This document shows positions 23,916 through 36,299 of a stretch of 64,000 bases of DNA, piece by piece (positions within the stretch are counted from its first letter, which is position 1; each line of letters starts with the position of its first letter). The position numbers and the translations under genes were made by a program. The DNA lies in NCBI GenBank assembly GCA_951217055.1, contig OX578277.1:100505511-100569510 (forward strand), in the 5' to 3' direction. The stretch comes from Gerris lacustris. Lineage: Eukaryota > Arthropoda > Insecta > Hemiptera > Gerridae. The notes beneath the pieces are model-generated. The model was not told the DNA's origin. It saw only the letters and a program-made list of their open reading frames with translations, and did no database searches.

Positions 23916-25205
23916 TATTAAACCGGGTTTGCACCTTGGATTCGCATATGAGGTCTTATAGCTTCGGGATTTATTTTAAAAGTCCCCCGGGGGGAAAAAA
24001 AAAAAAAAAAAATACACTTGCATCATTCAGTAATCTGAAGATTAAAATACAGAACCACGTGAAAGATTTATTTATTGCTATCAGACATAACGTTGATTTT
24101 TTTTTTTTTTTTTTTTTTTTTTTGCTCATTAAACATTACGTTAAGTTATGTTTTTACTATTAGACATTACGTGGGGGTGCAGATCAGAAATGTTTGTCTA
24201 CTTCATTACTTTGTTACTCCCCTATGTTGTTTTAGAATATAAATGACTAATTAAATAACTATTAAGACAAAGGGATGTTTAGTCCAATGTGCTTTGGGAC
24301 AAAGGAATATCACACTTCTGTTTTATAAGGGAAGTAACAGTCTAAAGACTATTATTCCATTCACCTCTTTTAGATTGTTACTCCCCTCTGGTTCTTTTAT
24401 AAGGGAGTAACAATCTAAACAAGTGCCAATGTTGGTCATAACAGATCTTCTCTGACCTAATGGCTTTGAGCAAGGCAGATAAAAATTAGAATGGGGGTAA
24501 ACTGTCTGACGAATCACTAAATTTATTTTACATAATCCAAATGAAAATTTTGTGTTTTAAAATTTAAATTGGTTTTATTCTAGTAGTTTATATTAACCTT
24601 TGTGTAATGAGTTAGACCAGTAGATTATCGTTGTAAGAAGGATATGAGATTTTCCATTTAGTTGCAATAATAATTTTTGAAAGTTTGGTTTTATTATTTT
24701 ATATACAAGGGTAAATGATATATTAATTCTCACCCTTTAACTGTTTTTTTTTTTTTTGTTTCTTTGCTCAGTGGCAAATTTATATAAAAGTTTCTTTTTC
24801 CTAAAACATTACAATTTTCAAAATATTATACAACATCACATTAGTTGCATAATATTGGTATGAAATATTAATAGATTTTATATTAAAAGAGAACCAAGTG
24901 ATATTTATTCTCAACAAACTTCTAAAAGCAAATATGCAAAATGCGTCGTATCTCCGTATTGTGAAATGTTTGTATTGAAACTTATCAGATATATTTTAAT
25001 AGGAAAATTTATAGTAATAATGATAGTTAATTATGTATGCATGATTATGCAAGTTCTAGAGAAGAAATGCTTTTAAAAACCATTTAAAATTTACTTCTTT
25101 AGAAATCAGTTAAGACCAAATAGAAATTACTCTATGCTTATCCATATCAGTGAGAGAAAAGTCCAATAAATCTTTTAAAATTCTTAGCTTTTTTTTCTTT
25201 TTTTT
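23916..25205. other. Unclassified AT-rich sequence with homopolymers
   Basis: Poly-A at about 23996-24011 and poly-T at about 24099-24123. Two related blocks (attgttactcccct... and ataagggagtaacaat) lie at about 24330-24420. Nothing coding recognised. Confidence 0.45.
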
Positions 25206-25759
25206 AGGGTCCGTATGCAAAACCAAGGACCCTTATATTTTCCTGCGTGTGTCTGTCCGTCCGTCCTCTCGCGTGCTCTCACGTCTACACCTTTCGTCCG
25301 ATCACTTTGAAATTTGGCATGTATGTGTCTTGTACCTACCCACATATTTTAAAAATATAGCGTCTTAAAAAAAAATTTTTCAGAAGAATTAGGGTTAAAA
25401 AATTAGGGGTTAAAAATTCTACTTTTTTTTTCGACATCGTAAGGGCTATCATATGAAAGGGTACGTCGAGCTGATTACAAAAATATATAACTCTTTGGAT
25501 ATAACTTTGATAGGGCGAGCGTAGGCAAGTTTGAAGTGGGTGTGAAACGTGTCCCCCCCCCCCCCTTCTATATCGCTTATGTGAAAAAGTGGAAAAAAAT
25601 ACTTTATCAGAGTGTGTTTTGAGAATATCAAACCCTTAGAATGGTTCAAAGTAAGCTTTTTAGCATTTTTAAAAAACACTGTTTATACACTTTACAGTTA
25701 AACACTATATAGTGTGGCCTACGGACCCTCGCTGTGTGCTGACTAGCACACACTTGACC
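25206..25759 (+). mobile_element. Inverted-repeat family B, copy 2
   Basis: Starts agggtccgtatgcaaaacca and ends with ggcctacggaccct at about 25716-25729, then the conserved gtgtgctgactagcac tail. It lacks about 130 bp of the middle relative to copy 1. Confidence 0.75.
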
Positions 25760-25837
25760 TGTTTATTTTTACTTGTTTTAATTAATTATTAAAATCATAA
25801 TTGAGGTGGTTGGTGACAGTTCAAGTATAATGAGAGG

Positions 25838-27065
25838 CAGTGGCGCACCCAGGATTTATTTTTGGGAGGGGCACAGATTAAAAAAAAAAAAAGGGAGGGA
25901 ATGGGGATGTAATGTGGGCTTAGCATAATCACAGACAATTAACTAGTCTGGTTTTCTTTGTTCTTAAATTACTTCGTATCAAGGGCGGATCCAGCCAATT
26001 TTAAGGGGGGGCTGGGCTCTCTTTTAGGGGGGTCCGGGGGTCCTCCCCCGGGAAAATTTTTATAGTTTACGTTACTTGAAAACGTCTTTTTAGCCTATTC
26101 TAAGAGCATCTAAAATGTTATTTTATACAAATAAATTTAAGTTTTTTATGAACGGGACATGAAGACCGGGGTATTTTATTTAAACAAGATTATATACATA
26201 CTAATAATATTTTATTATTAAAAGTTGTACATTATATAATAGATTAATGTTTTATTTTAATAGCCAGAAAAATAAATTGGTAAATTTTAAAAATATTTTA
26301 GTAATGTGAATTAACAAAAAAATAAAAAAAATACGTACGCCAAATGTTTTGAGTTTAACAGAAATTAGCTGATAGTATTAGGTTAAAAATAAACATAGTA
26401 GGGTATATAATAGTCCAGTCAATAAGTACAAAAAATAGTCTTCCTTGCGAAAGGTCGGGTATCTGCAATTTTTAAAATCTTATTTTACAATTTAACCCGT
26501 TTCCAAATTCATTAATATTAAATGATTCGATAATTAAAAACTATTCTAATGACTGCTACTAACTATTTTAATTAAATTTAATAAAAATATTAAAGTAAAA
26601 CTTTAGATTAAAATAAAAACCCTTAAAACAAGAAAAATTTAATTAAAAATTTAATTTAAAAATTTTATATTGTAACCTTTCATTCAAAATAAACAATGGA
26701 TAATAGTCAGAAAGAAATTCGCCCACTAAAAAGTTCTGACCATGCGCAGTCGTAATTTTATGCAGATTTTTCCAAGTTCAATAGACGACACTTTTTTAGA
26801 TAGATTATTACTTATTTGTTAAGTGATACTGACTTATTTAAAATACTTACTTATTAGCATACTTAAATTTTAAGTCTATGACATTGGAGGAGGGGGGGGG
26901 GGGGGGCACGTCTTTTTAAACGCCAAAAAAATATGTCGGGCTAAACTAGGTATATAATTACTTTTTTTTTTTTTTTTGACTATCACAACACTATTACTTT
27001 AACATGTGGTGCGGAATTGTATACTTTAATTTTAGGTCTGGCTTTGGGGGGGGCACGGGCCCCCC

Positions 27066-27098
<33 letters not shown>

Positions 27099-27111
27099 GG
27101 GTGCGCCACTG
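25838..27111. mobile_element. Non-autonomous hAT-type element with 8-bp target duplication
   Basis: The left end CAGTGGCGCACCCAGG is the inverse of the right end CCTGGGTGCGCCACTG. ATGAGAGG flanks both sides (25830-25837 and 27112-27119). No transposase frame is visible. A second hAT-like start (aagggcggatccagc) lies at about 25981 without a matching end, so another element may be nested or fused inside. The right part holds G and C homopolymers. Confidence 0.85.
27069..27097. repeat. Poly-C tract
   Basis: Roughly 29 consecutive C just inside the right end of the hAT-type element. A shorter G tract lies at about 26892-26906. Confidence 0.85.
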
Positions 27112-27119
27112 ATGAGAGG

Positions 27120-27980
27120 GTATGTTAGTGAGATCCTGTCAAATAAAACACAGTGAGAAAGTTATTGCTAACGTTTCTAAATTAACGTTACTAAATTACT
27201 TTTTCAGACTATGATGTAAGGCAGACCAAATTTTGTCTAAATCACCCAATTTCAAGTTTAACATTTTTATTATAATTTGATAATTAGCTAATTATTTTTT
27301 CATTATACGAAATATGAACAAGATTAGAAAATAAAAAGAAGTTGAAAATGTAAAGTAAATCCCTGCAACTTTTCAAGTATTTGTGAATATTATAAAGTTT
27401 ATATATATATATTTAGATTTGTCTATTATATGTATATAGAAATTATTACTTACTATAAAAATGAACATCAAATACAATAATAACCATATTAGTTTCTTCA
27501 TGATATTGTAGCATAATATTTGCACAATATTATGCTTACCTTTTGGTTAAAAATAGAAGAAAATATATTTAATTTTGAGAATAATTTAATTGATTTATGA
27601 AGAGGAATAGATTAAGTTCAATCCAGTTCTAAACTTACTTGAGTTTAGAACTATTAACATTTAATTTGTTCGTAATTTACTAGGAAAACCTCTTAAGTTA
27701 AGAACATCAGTGGATTCATTTATCATTCTGATGACCTGAAAGATGTCTTGACAGATTTTAAGGAAATTATCTATGAATAATCTAATAATAGTCATACTAA
27801 ATAAATTTGAATAGGCAATCATAGTATAGTAATTATATCAATCAACTAAAGGAGTCATAAAAGAAAAGATCACTGTTATTATACTACCTTGAAAATAATT
27901 GCATTGGTTGACTAATTATGAACAAAAAAGTGTTCAATTTTAGTACGTATTAATTTAAAATAATATATATTTTATATTAT
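27120..27980. other. Unclassified AT-rich sequence
   Basis: No gene or repeat family recognised. Confidence 0.4.
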
Positions 27981-28481
27981 TTGACAATATGGCTTTCATT
28001 GAGTAAGTTTTGCGGTATCTTGGTGTCGCGTGTAAATAAACTGATTTGACAATATGGCTCTCATTGAGTAAGTTTTGCTGTATCTTGGTATCGCGTGTAA
28101 ATAAACTGTTTGATAATATGGCTCTCATTGAGTAAGTTTTGCTGTATCTTGGTATCGCGTGTAAAAAAACTGTTTGATAATATGGCTCTCATTGAGTAAG
28201 TTTTGCTGTATCTTAGTATCGCGTGTAAATAAACTGTTTGATAATATGGCTCTCATTGAGTAAGTTTTGCTGTATCTTGGTATCGCGTGTAAAAAAACTG
28301 ATTTGACAATATGGCTCTCATTGAGTAAGTTTTGCTGTATCTTGGTATCGCGTGTAAATAAACTGATTTGACAATATGACACTCATTGCGTAAGTTTTGC
28401 TGTATCTTGGTATCGCGTGTAAATAAACTGATTTAACAATATGGCTCTCAATGAGTAAGTTTTGATGTATCTTGGTATTGT
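27981..28481. repeat. Satellite of about 64-65 bp, roughly 8 copies
   Basis: The unit runs from ttgacaatatggctctcatt through taagttttgctgtatcttgg to tatcgcgtgtaaataaactg. Copies start at 27981, 28046, 28110 and so on. The last copy degenerates after ttggtattg. A minus-strand open frame here is a repeat artefact. Confidence 0.9.
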
Positions 28482-28547
28482 GCAAAATTCATATGTTCGC
28501 CGATTATTTTCTAGAGTTGGTTGCTCGTGAGATTGTTAATCTTTGTC

Positions 28548-28920
28548 TACGGTTAATAATAACTGAACATATTTGATCAGTTTATTTCCAGAAATGTGAA
28601 ACAGCGAATATTTTAATGTAGAAAGGATTCAACCAATTTTTTAATAATATCTTAGCATACTTGATCAGTTTATTTCCAGCAATGTGAAACAGCGAATATT
28701 TTAATGTAGAAAGGATTCAACCAATTTTTTTAATAATATCTTAGCATACTTGATCAGTTTATTTCCAGCAATGTGAAACACGAATATTTAAATGTAGAAA
28801 GGATTCAATCAATTTTAATAATAACGAAGCATTGCCTTTTATTATAATAACTGAGCATAAATGATCATATTATTGCCGGCAATGTGAAACACCAAATACT
28901 TTAATATAAAAAATGCCAGT
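28548..28920. repeat. Satellite of about 89 bp, about 4 copies
   Basis: tgatcagtttatttccag recurs at 28574, 28662 and 28751, with a diverged copy near 28862. A further diverged relative stands alone at about 29555-29610. Confidence 0.8.
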
Positions 28921-30781
28921 CCTGCACCATGACTTAATGAGCGAATTTTCAAAGAAATCTGCGTATTATTTATTGGCTTATGATAATATAGGAACAATTT
29001 GGATGGGAGAAAAAAATTGTACACAGGGGAACGGGGTACAAAAGTCGAAATAGTATTTACATTTCAAGATACATGTCGTTGGAAAGCTCTTAAAGAGTTC
29101 ATTAATTGTTGTTATGTACACTTTTGTCATATTTTCATATAAGACGGGGGTTAAAATGGAAAAAGCACGTTTTTATGCTATATTTTACCCTAAATTGTCA
29201 AAATTTGAGCCCTAAATGGATTCCAAAAATTCTGGCCAACGAACTCATCCTTTCTTTTGATATTATTGCCATTTTAAAATTTGTTTGGATTTTTTAAGTG
29301 CATCCTAGTGTGAGATATCGTCTGGAGTGACACCTATACACATACATATATACATTATATACATATACATACATACATAAAAAAGTGATATATTTCAGGG
29401 ATCGATTAAGAATGATCCTAAACAGATTCCCATGGAGAAAATTTTCAAAAATTCGCATTACAAAAATTTTGAATCCATTGCAATAGCTTAATTTTCTTCG
29501 AAAATTCGCTAAAAGGATTCGACTAATCCTTGAATATTAAGTAAGCATACTTTTACAGTTTATTGCCAATAATTGTAGAACAGAGAATATTTTAATTTAG
29601 AAACGATTCGTCTATTATCCCTTTAAGGATTAGTGGTTTGCCTGGAAAACCACCCCCTTTTGCTCCGAATGGCGCACTACAGTTTTTTTTCTAATTTCTA
29701 AAATTAGAGTTGCAAATCTCATGTGTGGGATCAAGAATGGCCCCAGAAAATTATTTTTGAAAAAATTCTAGCCCCCCCTCCCATAAAAAAAAATCAATGT
29801 TTTTAGGTGGTTTCTAGGACATGCCGTCAATCAATTTGGGATTTGTACTTCTGATGACCTTGACAAAAATTATATTGCCTGTAAGGTTTGGTAGGTGGTT
29901 AACGGAATGAACCACCAAACCTCTAAGACAACGTAATTTATTAAATTTTCACAACTCAAGCTAAAAATCTGCAAATAACTCGAGAGCGCTAATTATTTCT
30001 TATAAAAACTCAATACTAAATCAAAACTGGTAATATAATAAGTATTTTGACAAAAATTTGCTCTAAGAAATTGCTTCTATGAGCCACAATAAAATAAAAA
30101 CTGGAGACATGTCATCCAAAACACACGTGTAGAGATGGTCAGGTGGGAAACCGCGGAAACCACCAATCCACTGTAACATTTTTTTTTATTTTTGCCTGAT
30201 CCTTAAAGGGTTATATTAGAAATCATCTGTAAAAATATAAATTAATTATTAAACTGCATTTAAATATTAATTTGACCTGTTTTTTTAAACCCAGTTTAAT
30301 CTGTAAAAACTAAAGCATTTACAGATTATATGTATTTCTGTTACTTATATTTTCAAAGTTTTTTTTTTTTTTTTTTTTTTTTAACTATTCGTATCAAAAT
30401 TGAATTGTTGTTATGTTTTACTTTAAATATTTCAAACAAAAACAATATAGAAAATATCAACTGGCAACGAAATTAACATAAGGTAGGCAAATTCTATTCA
30501 CTTCATTCAAATTCACCAAATGCGCTGTATCTCAATGTTAATTTTGAGATGATGTTGATGTTAATGTTGTAATATTGAACGTTAAATATTAATATCACGA
30601 TCACTAAGTAGCACTCATGCCTTTTGGCATCATGACAGGCACACTATCTGACAACATAGCATTACAACATGAATATGTAGTCATTGCATAACTAAAAGTC
30701 ATTCCATTTCCTCTTTACCATTTGCAATAATTACTATGTTATTCACTTTTGCATTGCAGATTCTAATTTTGCATGTTATCA
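28921..30781. other. Unclassified AT-rich sequence
   Basis: Contains a (TACA)-like simple repeat at about 29334-29380 and poly-T at 30360-30382. No gene recognised. Confidence 0.4.
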
Positions 30782-31182
30782 TTTTTTATGATATTTGGAT
30801 GGCAGGTCATAATTAGCGTATTGTTGGTCCTATAAAAGTTTAATCATTCTGCGCCCATTGGTGTCTCTTTTTCATATCCACAAACATACATTTATTTACA
30901 CCTATTTCTTCAAAATTACTCATCTGATTTTAATGAAGTTTGGATGGTTAGTCGAAAGTAGCTTAAAGATAGCCATATATTAATTTAAACTGTCTGCGCT
31001 CTTATATTTTGCTAAATTGATACTTAAATTAATGTAAAATATCAAAACAATTTTGACTGATTTAAATAAAAACGGAGGGAAAATTTAAAAAAAATTAACA
31101 AAAATAGGTTGTAAAAGCATAAAATCATTGAATTTTATGAAATAGGACGCGTTGAAGCTATATTTACCACACTATTTTGAAG
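30782..31182 (+). repeat. Interspersed repeat family A, diverged 3' part
   Basis: Contains taatgaagtttggatggtta and ends with a decayed terminus (gttgaagctatatttaccac). Confidence 0.5.
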
Positions 31183-31250
31183 TTTGTTATAAACTAATTA
31201 CTTTGTTTATAGAATATGTTGCTTTTTAGTTTTTTAACTTTATTACATTT

Positions 31251-31632
31251 TGCTTCCGAGCTTACCGAAAGTAACAGAAGCTATGTGATTGTTCTGAATA
31301 ACCAAAATATTTTATGTCTCCGGTTTAAAAAATTCCAAGGAAGAATTCCTTTTCAGACATCAGGGAACATTTTTGGTTCCGTGTTTGTCTATCAGTCTGT
31401 CGGTCTGCCTGTCAATCAATTTTTGATCTTAAATATTTTATCTTTAATTTTTGCTTAATTAATACTTTAATTTTAATTCATTTAAAAAAAAACAAAACAA
31501 TTTTGACATATTAAGAAAGCGGGAGAAAAAATCAAACAAATTATACAATAATGGCTTGTAAAAGCATAAAATCAATAGAACGTTATGGAATGTGAGGAAG
31601 CTATGTGCCACACCAATTGACAGTCGATTTTA
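31251..31632 (+). repeat. Interspersed repeat family A, internally deleted copy
   Basis: Both ends are present (gcttccgagcttaccgaaag and agctatgtgccacaccaatt) but the middle is shortened. It stands head to head with the reversed fragment that follows. Confidence 0.65.
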
Positions 31633-31654
31633 AATGTCATAAATGTTTTGATTT

Positions 31655-32071
31655 CTCATATGAATTAAACTATCAATTAAGCATGTTAAAATGCGTAGAT
31701 GGTTAAAATTAATCTGATGCTATGTGCGGTCTACTTTCTTCTAAATTACATTAAATCAGATGAGTACTTTTGAAGATATAGGTGTAAATAAATGTATGTT
31801 TGTGTGCATGTTGAAGAGAAACAAATAGGCGCAGCAGGTTGAAACAAATAAGGGACCACCAATGAGCTAATAATGACCTACCATACAAATTTCATTAAAA
31901 CCGGACGTGTAGTTTTTAAGATATGTTGGTTCGAAAAAATTTAATGTCACACCGTCAGACAGACATACACAGAACCAAAAATGAACTCTGATGTATAAAA
32001 CGGATACATAAAATATTTTCGTTCTTCAGAATGATCACGTAGCTTCCGTCACCTCCGGTAAGCTCGGAAAT
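31655..32071 (-). repeat. Interspersed repeat family A, reversed 5' half
   Basis: Runs from a decayed interior block (gcgtagatggttaaaattaa) to the reversed start cctccggtaagctcgg. Confidence 0.6.
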
Positions 32072-33207
32072 AAAACAAAAAGGTAATGTATAAGTACATA
32101 CATTCGTAGTTGTTAAGGCATATAAATCATAATATTTTTTTTTAAAAATAATATAATTTTAATACTAATTCATACTATTTACTTCTAATAACCTAAAACA
32201 GATTAAATAAATAAATTAATTTGTTTCTCAGTGAGTATTGGAAGTATGCATGCGCAGAACAATATGTGCTCGAACAAATGAAAGAAAAATTCTAATTTAT
32301 AAATTGTCTACTAATAAAATTCGTTCATATTATTCTTACAATGAATTAATAATAAATAAAAATGAATATCATCGTCTAATTCATATTAATTCACATTGCA
32401 TTGTTGTGAAATACTAGTAACTACGTATTCAATTATTTATTGCGTAAATTAAAAAAACTTATAAAAAGGGTCATGCCAGCTAAGGTTTAACAATATTTAT
32501 TAGTTTTGATTTAATTGTTATATAACAAATGTTAATTATAACTATAGACGTATGATTAATTCTTATATCTTCATTAAGTAGTGTACCATAAGGAACTATT
32601 GTTGTATTTATATTTTTTTTTCTTTCTCTCTTTAGTTTTAAATGTTTATTAAAAAATGAAGAGTGTTAACATCAGATACATTTTGAAATGTAGAAGAAAA
32701 TAAAACTAAGCTAGAAGCAATTCTGGACCAGTTATACTTTGTTATAGTAAAATATAGTTACTGAATTGATGGTTATTTTAATATTTTTTTATTTTGTGTG
32801 ATTTATATATATTTTTTGTGTGTTATGTTGGTATTATTCCTGTGAATGTGAATGTCCTATTAATGAATGATACTTAGAAAAAAATTAATGCGTTTCTTTA
32901 AGTTCCTTAAAGAGATGAAGATGAATGTATAATTATTTTTTTTTTTTTATTTTTTTTTTTTTTACATATTATTTGTTATTATTAATTGTATGTTGATATG
33001 TGTGCCTGTAGATTGTTTTGATGAGTGTGTCTTATTTGCTTGTGCTATTAATTATTTGGCTCTTTTAATTAAATTTATTTTGGTTACCTCTTCTAGCAGA
33101 GCCTTGCAGGGCGTAAGGGGGCCTCGCCGAGTTGGCCGACGAACTGAGCCAGCAATAAATGGTGACGGTTTGTTTTGATCCAGTTTCCGGGTAAAAAAAT
33201 AATAATT
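32072..33207. other. Unclassified AT-rich sequence
   Basis: Poly-T at about 32936-32964. The last 130 bp become GC-richer. No gene recognised. Confidence 0.4.
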
Positions 33208-33210
33208 TGT

Positions 33211-33438
33211 TTATGTGTATTTCGACGCGAATGAGAGCGGGCTACTTGGACGCCGTCTCACGAGATACTGGGTTGGAGAGATGCGCTGCCAGCGTATCCA
33301 AGCGGGGAGTTGGTTCAGCATTTCGTCCATCGATCCCAAGCGCCTCACCGCCTTTTTACGCAGGTTTCCCCACGTTTTATTAGGCCAGATGGCATTACCT
33401 GATAGCTTTCTCTCTTCGTCTCCTTGGTCCTCCTCGTT
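33211..33438 (-). CDS. Possible coding fragment, unknown product
   Basis: A GC-richer stretch is open on the minus strand for 76 codons, from just after an in-frame TAG to a TAA at 33211-33213. The product is basic and begins with acidic residues; it includes NAIWPNKTWG and LPAWIRWQRI. There is no ATG near its start. The preceding minus-strand sequence ends in catag, so a splice acceptor cannot be excluded. I recognise no domain. It may be a terminal exon, a fragment of a transposon protein, or chance. Confidence 0.25.
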   Translation of the reverse strand, partial: NEEDQGDEERKLSGNAIWPNKTWGNLRKKAVRRLGSMDEMLNQLPAWIRWQRISPTQYLVRRRPSSPLSFASKYT

Positions 33439-34124
33439 CTATGCCCAATGTTTTCTAACCTTTCAGGTCTATTTTTCTTTCTTCTAAGGAAGAGTGAGAG
33501 AATTTTCCTCGAGTACTCTTAGAAGCTTCTAACATTTTAAAGGTCTCTTTAACATACACCCCTCTTTCTTTCCCTCGCACTTTGTATAATAGCTACAGGT
33601 TTTCTTTATTCACAAGCGGGTTTGCACAACATCCGTTCTTCGAATAGAGTCTAATTTTTTAAAGAAGAGAACAATATGCTAAATAGTAACCTTTTCCTTA
33701 GAGATTAACCTTTATCCTGTGCTTTTTAACTCCTACAGAAATCTAGGACTTGCTCCAGATCCAAAGTTTTAACGATAAAAGGAAACTGTAGGGAAGGCAA
33801 TGAAAGGGTTCTACCACAATGCTTTTCTCCAAAGACAATGATGAGGTGCTTGTTAACACCCTCAGCGTCAGAAACACGTGTGTATAACAACAATAGGCTT
33901 AAATTCTCCCCTTAAGAAATTCATGCCATTTCACCTTAATTGTTATTGGTTCTAAGAATTGCATTCTTCTGTATCTAATCTCATTTACATTAAAGGATTC
34001 TTATAAGTTTGTAAACAGCTCATAGACATCAAACTAGTCATAAAATAGAATGACTAATTTGCTATTAATGGGGGAACCACCAAGCAAGCATTAATGATCG
34101 CTTATAAGAATTAATTACGAACTT
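33439..34124. other. Unclassified sequence
   Basis: No gene or repeat family recognised. Confidence 0.35.
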
Positions 34125-34225
34125 AACCAAATTATTGAAAGCCGGGGCTCGGCCATCACTGAATCAAGGGTGGTACGAGGTCGTAGGTTCGATCTCTCGT
34201 CAAGATGCTCTAATTTATATGGCTC
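34125..34225 (+). repeat. tRNA-derived SINE, copy 2 (fragment)
   Basis: Contains gctcggccatcactgaatca and the B-box-like gtaggttcgatctctcgt, then gatgctctaatttata, in the same order as at 20450-20530. The A-box part is missing or decayed. Confidence 0.5.
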
Positions 34226-34407
34226 ACTAATGATCAGATCATACTCTCTTCGGCGGGACAATGTACAGAGGTATGATGTGTGAAGTGACTGGAACTTTCT
34301 ACCACGGGGATAGTAAAATGGGCCTAAAAGATGGCCTAATTACTAGTTTTGAACAAGTGGTTCATCCTACCCGTCTGGTACTAGTACTAGAACCTTACTA
34401 CTATCTA

Positions 34408-34741
34408 ACCAAATTTTTAGTGGTCACAGATGTAATAAAGCCAACTAGATTCGCTTCACACTAGCTGACTCCGATGATTGCAACTCTCCAGCTGGAAGTG
34501 CCCAAACCGGTCAACATCTTAAATTAGACTGTAGGTTGTAGGTACCACCATCCACCCTGCAGCATACCATTGATGCTCGCTTATAAGTTAAAATTAGGAT
34601 TAATCACAAAGTTATCCAAATTTTTAACGGCCACGGTTATAATAAAGTCAAGTTACATATCTTCCCACCAGCTGACTCCGATGCTGATGCAACTCTCCAG
34701 CTGAAAGTCCCCAAACCTGGGAACGTCTTATATTAGACTAT
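34408..34741 (+). repeat. Imperfect direct repeat of about 125 bp
   Basis: The block 34408-34533 recurs at about 34614-34741. Shared text includes agctgactccgatg and caactctccagctg. No gene recognised. Confidence 0.6.
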
Positions 34742-34929
34742 GACTACTTTGAACCACAACGATCAAGTCTTATTCGACAGGCAGTGCTAAGGGAACAAGT
34801 ACGGCCACCCTCACCCTGTGACAAAATCAGCGAATGGAAGAGTTTTGAGAATTTCATCAATCCAACTGACTTTCCAATTATGTCAAAAAAGTTACATTAA
34901 TTTAGTTCAGTTAAAATTATCAAAATTTA

Positions 34930-35235
34930 TAATAGTCCAGGAGATAGCGCGCAAAAAAGTTTCTGACTAAGATCAAGCTAGAATTTTGTGTATAAGTAAA
35001 TCTTTTGGTGTCTTTTAACAATATGTGGTCGGCTAAGTTCGACTCCGGAAAGTAGCTTGGCAATAGGCATTAGAAAAAAAACAAACCGGTAGAGAGCGGA
35101 CATGCCCCGCTTTTTTGGCGGACAATGTGGTTTTCATGATCCTGTGTACAAAATTAGATAGTAGACCAAAAATCAAGTTGATGGTAGTCACTTAATAAGA
35201 GACCTCTTTGATTTGGACTAATATTTGACTAACTA
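34930..35235 (+). repeat. Interspersed repeat family D, copy 3
   Basis: Starts tagtccaggagatagc and includes gatcaagctagaattttgtg. It ends near the conserved ctctttgatttggactaata. A partial reversed copy follows at about 35290-35412. Confidence 0.7.
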
Positions 35236-35419
35236 ACCTATTAATTGACCTATTAAGTGAGTAATATTTGACTAACTAACCTATTATAATGCCTAGCTAT
35301 GTGCCTCAGACGAGCTTAGCAGACCACATATTCTTAAAAGGCACCAAAAGATTTACTTGCAGACAAAATTCTAGCTCGATGTTAGTGAAACACTTTTTTG
35401 CCTGCTATCCCCTGCGGAC

Positions 35420-35859
35420 TTTAAGGAATTAGTTTATAAAGCGTTTTTTATCCGCAAAACCAAATCGACCCAAAATTAAATATCTCTATGAATCAGAGAT
35501 ATACATTTATACTTTAATTCATGTAAAAAAAAAAAAAAATGTGTGAGGTTCTCACGCATAAGAAGTGAAACTTAAGTTCTAGAATGCATTACTCTCTTTT
35601 ATTTTTGGACGAATTTATTATTTTAGGTTTAGGAAATGGTTATGGAAAATTTAATTGAAAAAAAAAAATATATTGCTACGCTAAGGCAACCACATTTATT
35701 CCAATAAAAATAAATGTTTGTTTTGATTTGCTGGTCTTTAAATAGATATAATACAATTAATCCATAAAAATGTTACACTTGGACGAGTCTCGAATCGCAA
35801 ATTTCGTTACACGATGTCACTATATGAATAAATTCGCGTATCGACGCCAAAGAAGTTTC
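35420..35859. other. Unclassified AT-rich sequence
   Basis: A block at about 35683-35755 (taaggcaaccacatttattc) recurs at about 49302-49370, so it belongs to a further repeat family. No gene recognised. Confidence 0.45.
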
Positions 35860-35995
35860 GCTTCAAAAATTAAAACAATTTTGATTGATTTAAAAAAAGA
35901 AGAAAAATTATTATAAAATGTTGACCAAAAAATAGGCAATATACGAAATAAGATACGAGGAAGCTATGTACTACATTAATTGGTAGACTATTCTT
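35860..35995 (+). repeat. Interspersed repeat family A, 3' end
   Basis: Ends with a decayed terminus (gaggaagctatgtactacat). Confidence 0.5.
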
Positions 35996-36186
35996 ATAAA
36001 TTGATCTGATTCTAAAAAGTATAGTTCATATTCACCCCACGTAAAAATGTCGAATGAGCTTTACGTGGGTGAAATAACAAGCGAGGGCTTGAAATGAAAC
36101 CACCCACTTTATAACTTGACAATCGACGGATTGTAAAATAAACAGAGATAAAATTCCTAGGGAAATATTTTAATCTTCCCTTATTG

Positions 36187-36201
36187 CTCTCTCTCTCTCT
36201 C

Positions 36202-36291
<90 letters not shown>

Positions 36292-36299
36292 TCTCTCTC
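36187..36299. repeat. CT dinucleotide microsatellite
   Basis: More than 50 CT units with a few TTT or CCC interruptions. The Arg-Glu frame on the minus strand is an artefact of the repeat. Confidence 0.95.

Noticed and set aside
27725..27750. Second hammerhead-like motif (ctgatgacctgaaag)
   Set aside because: It has CTGATGA and GAAA but no stem II and no matching stem III.
27981..28481. CRISPR array or repeat protein
   Set aside because: Contiguous satellite units without spacers. The minus-strand frame is an artefact.
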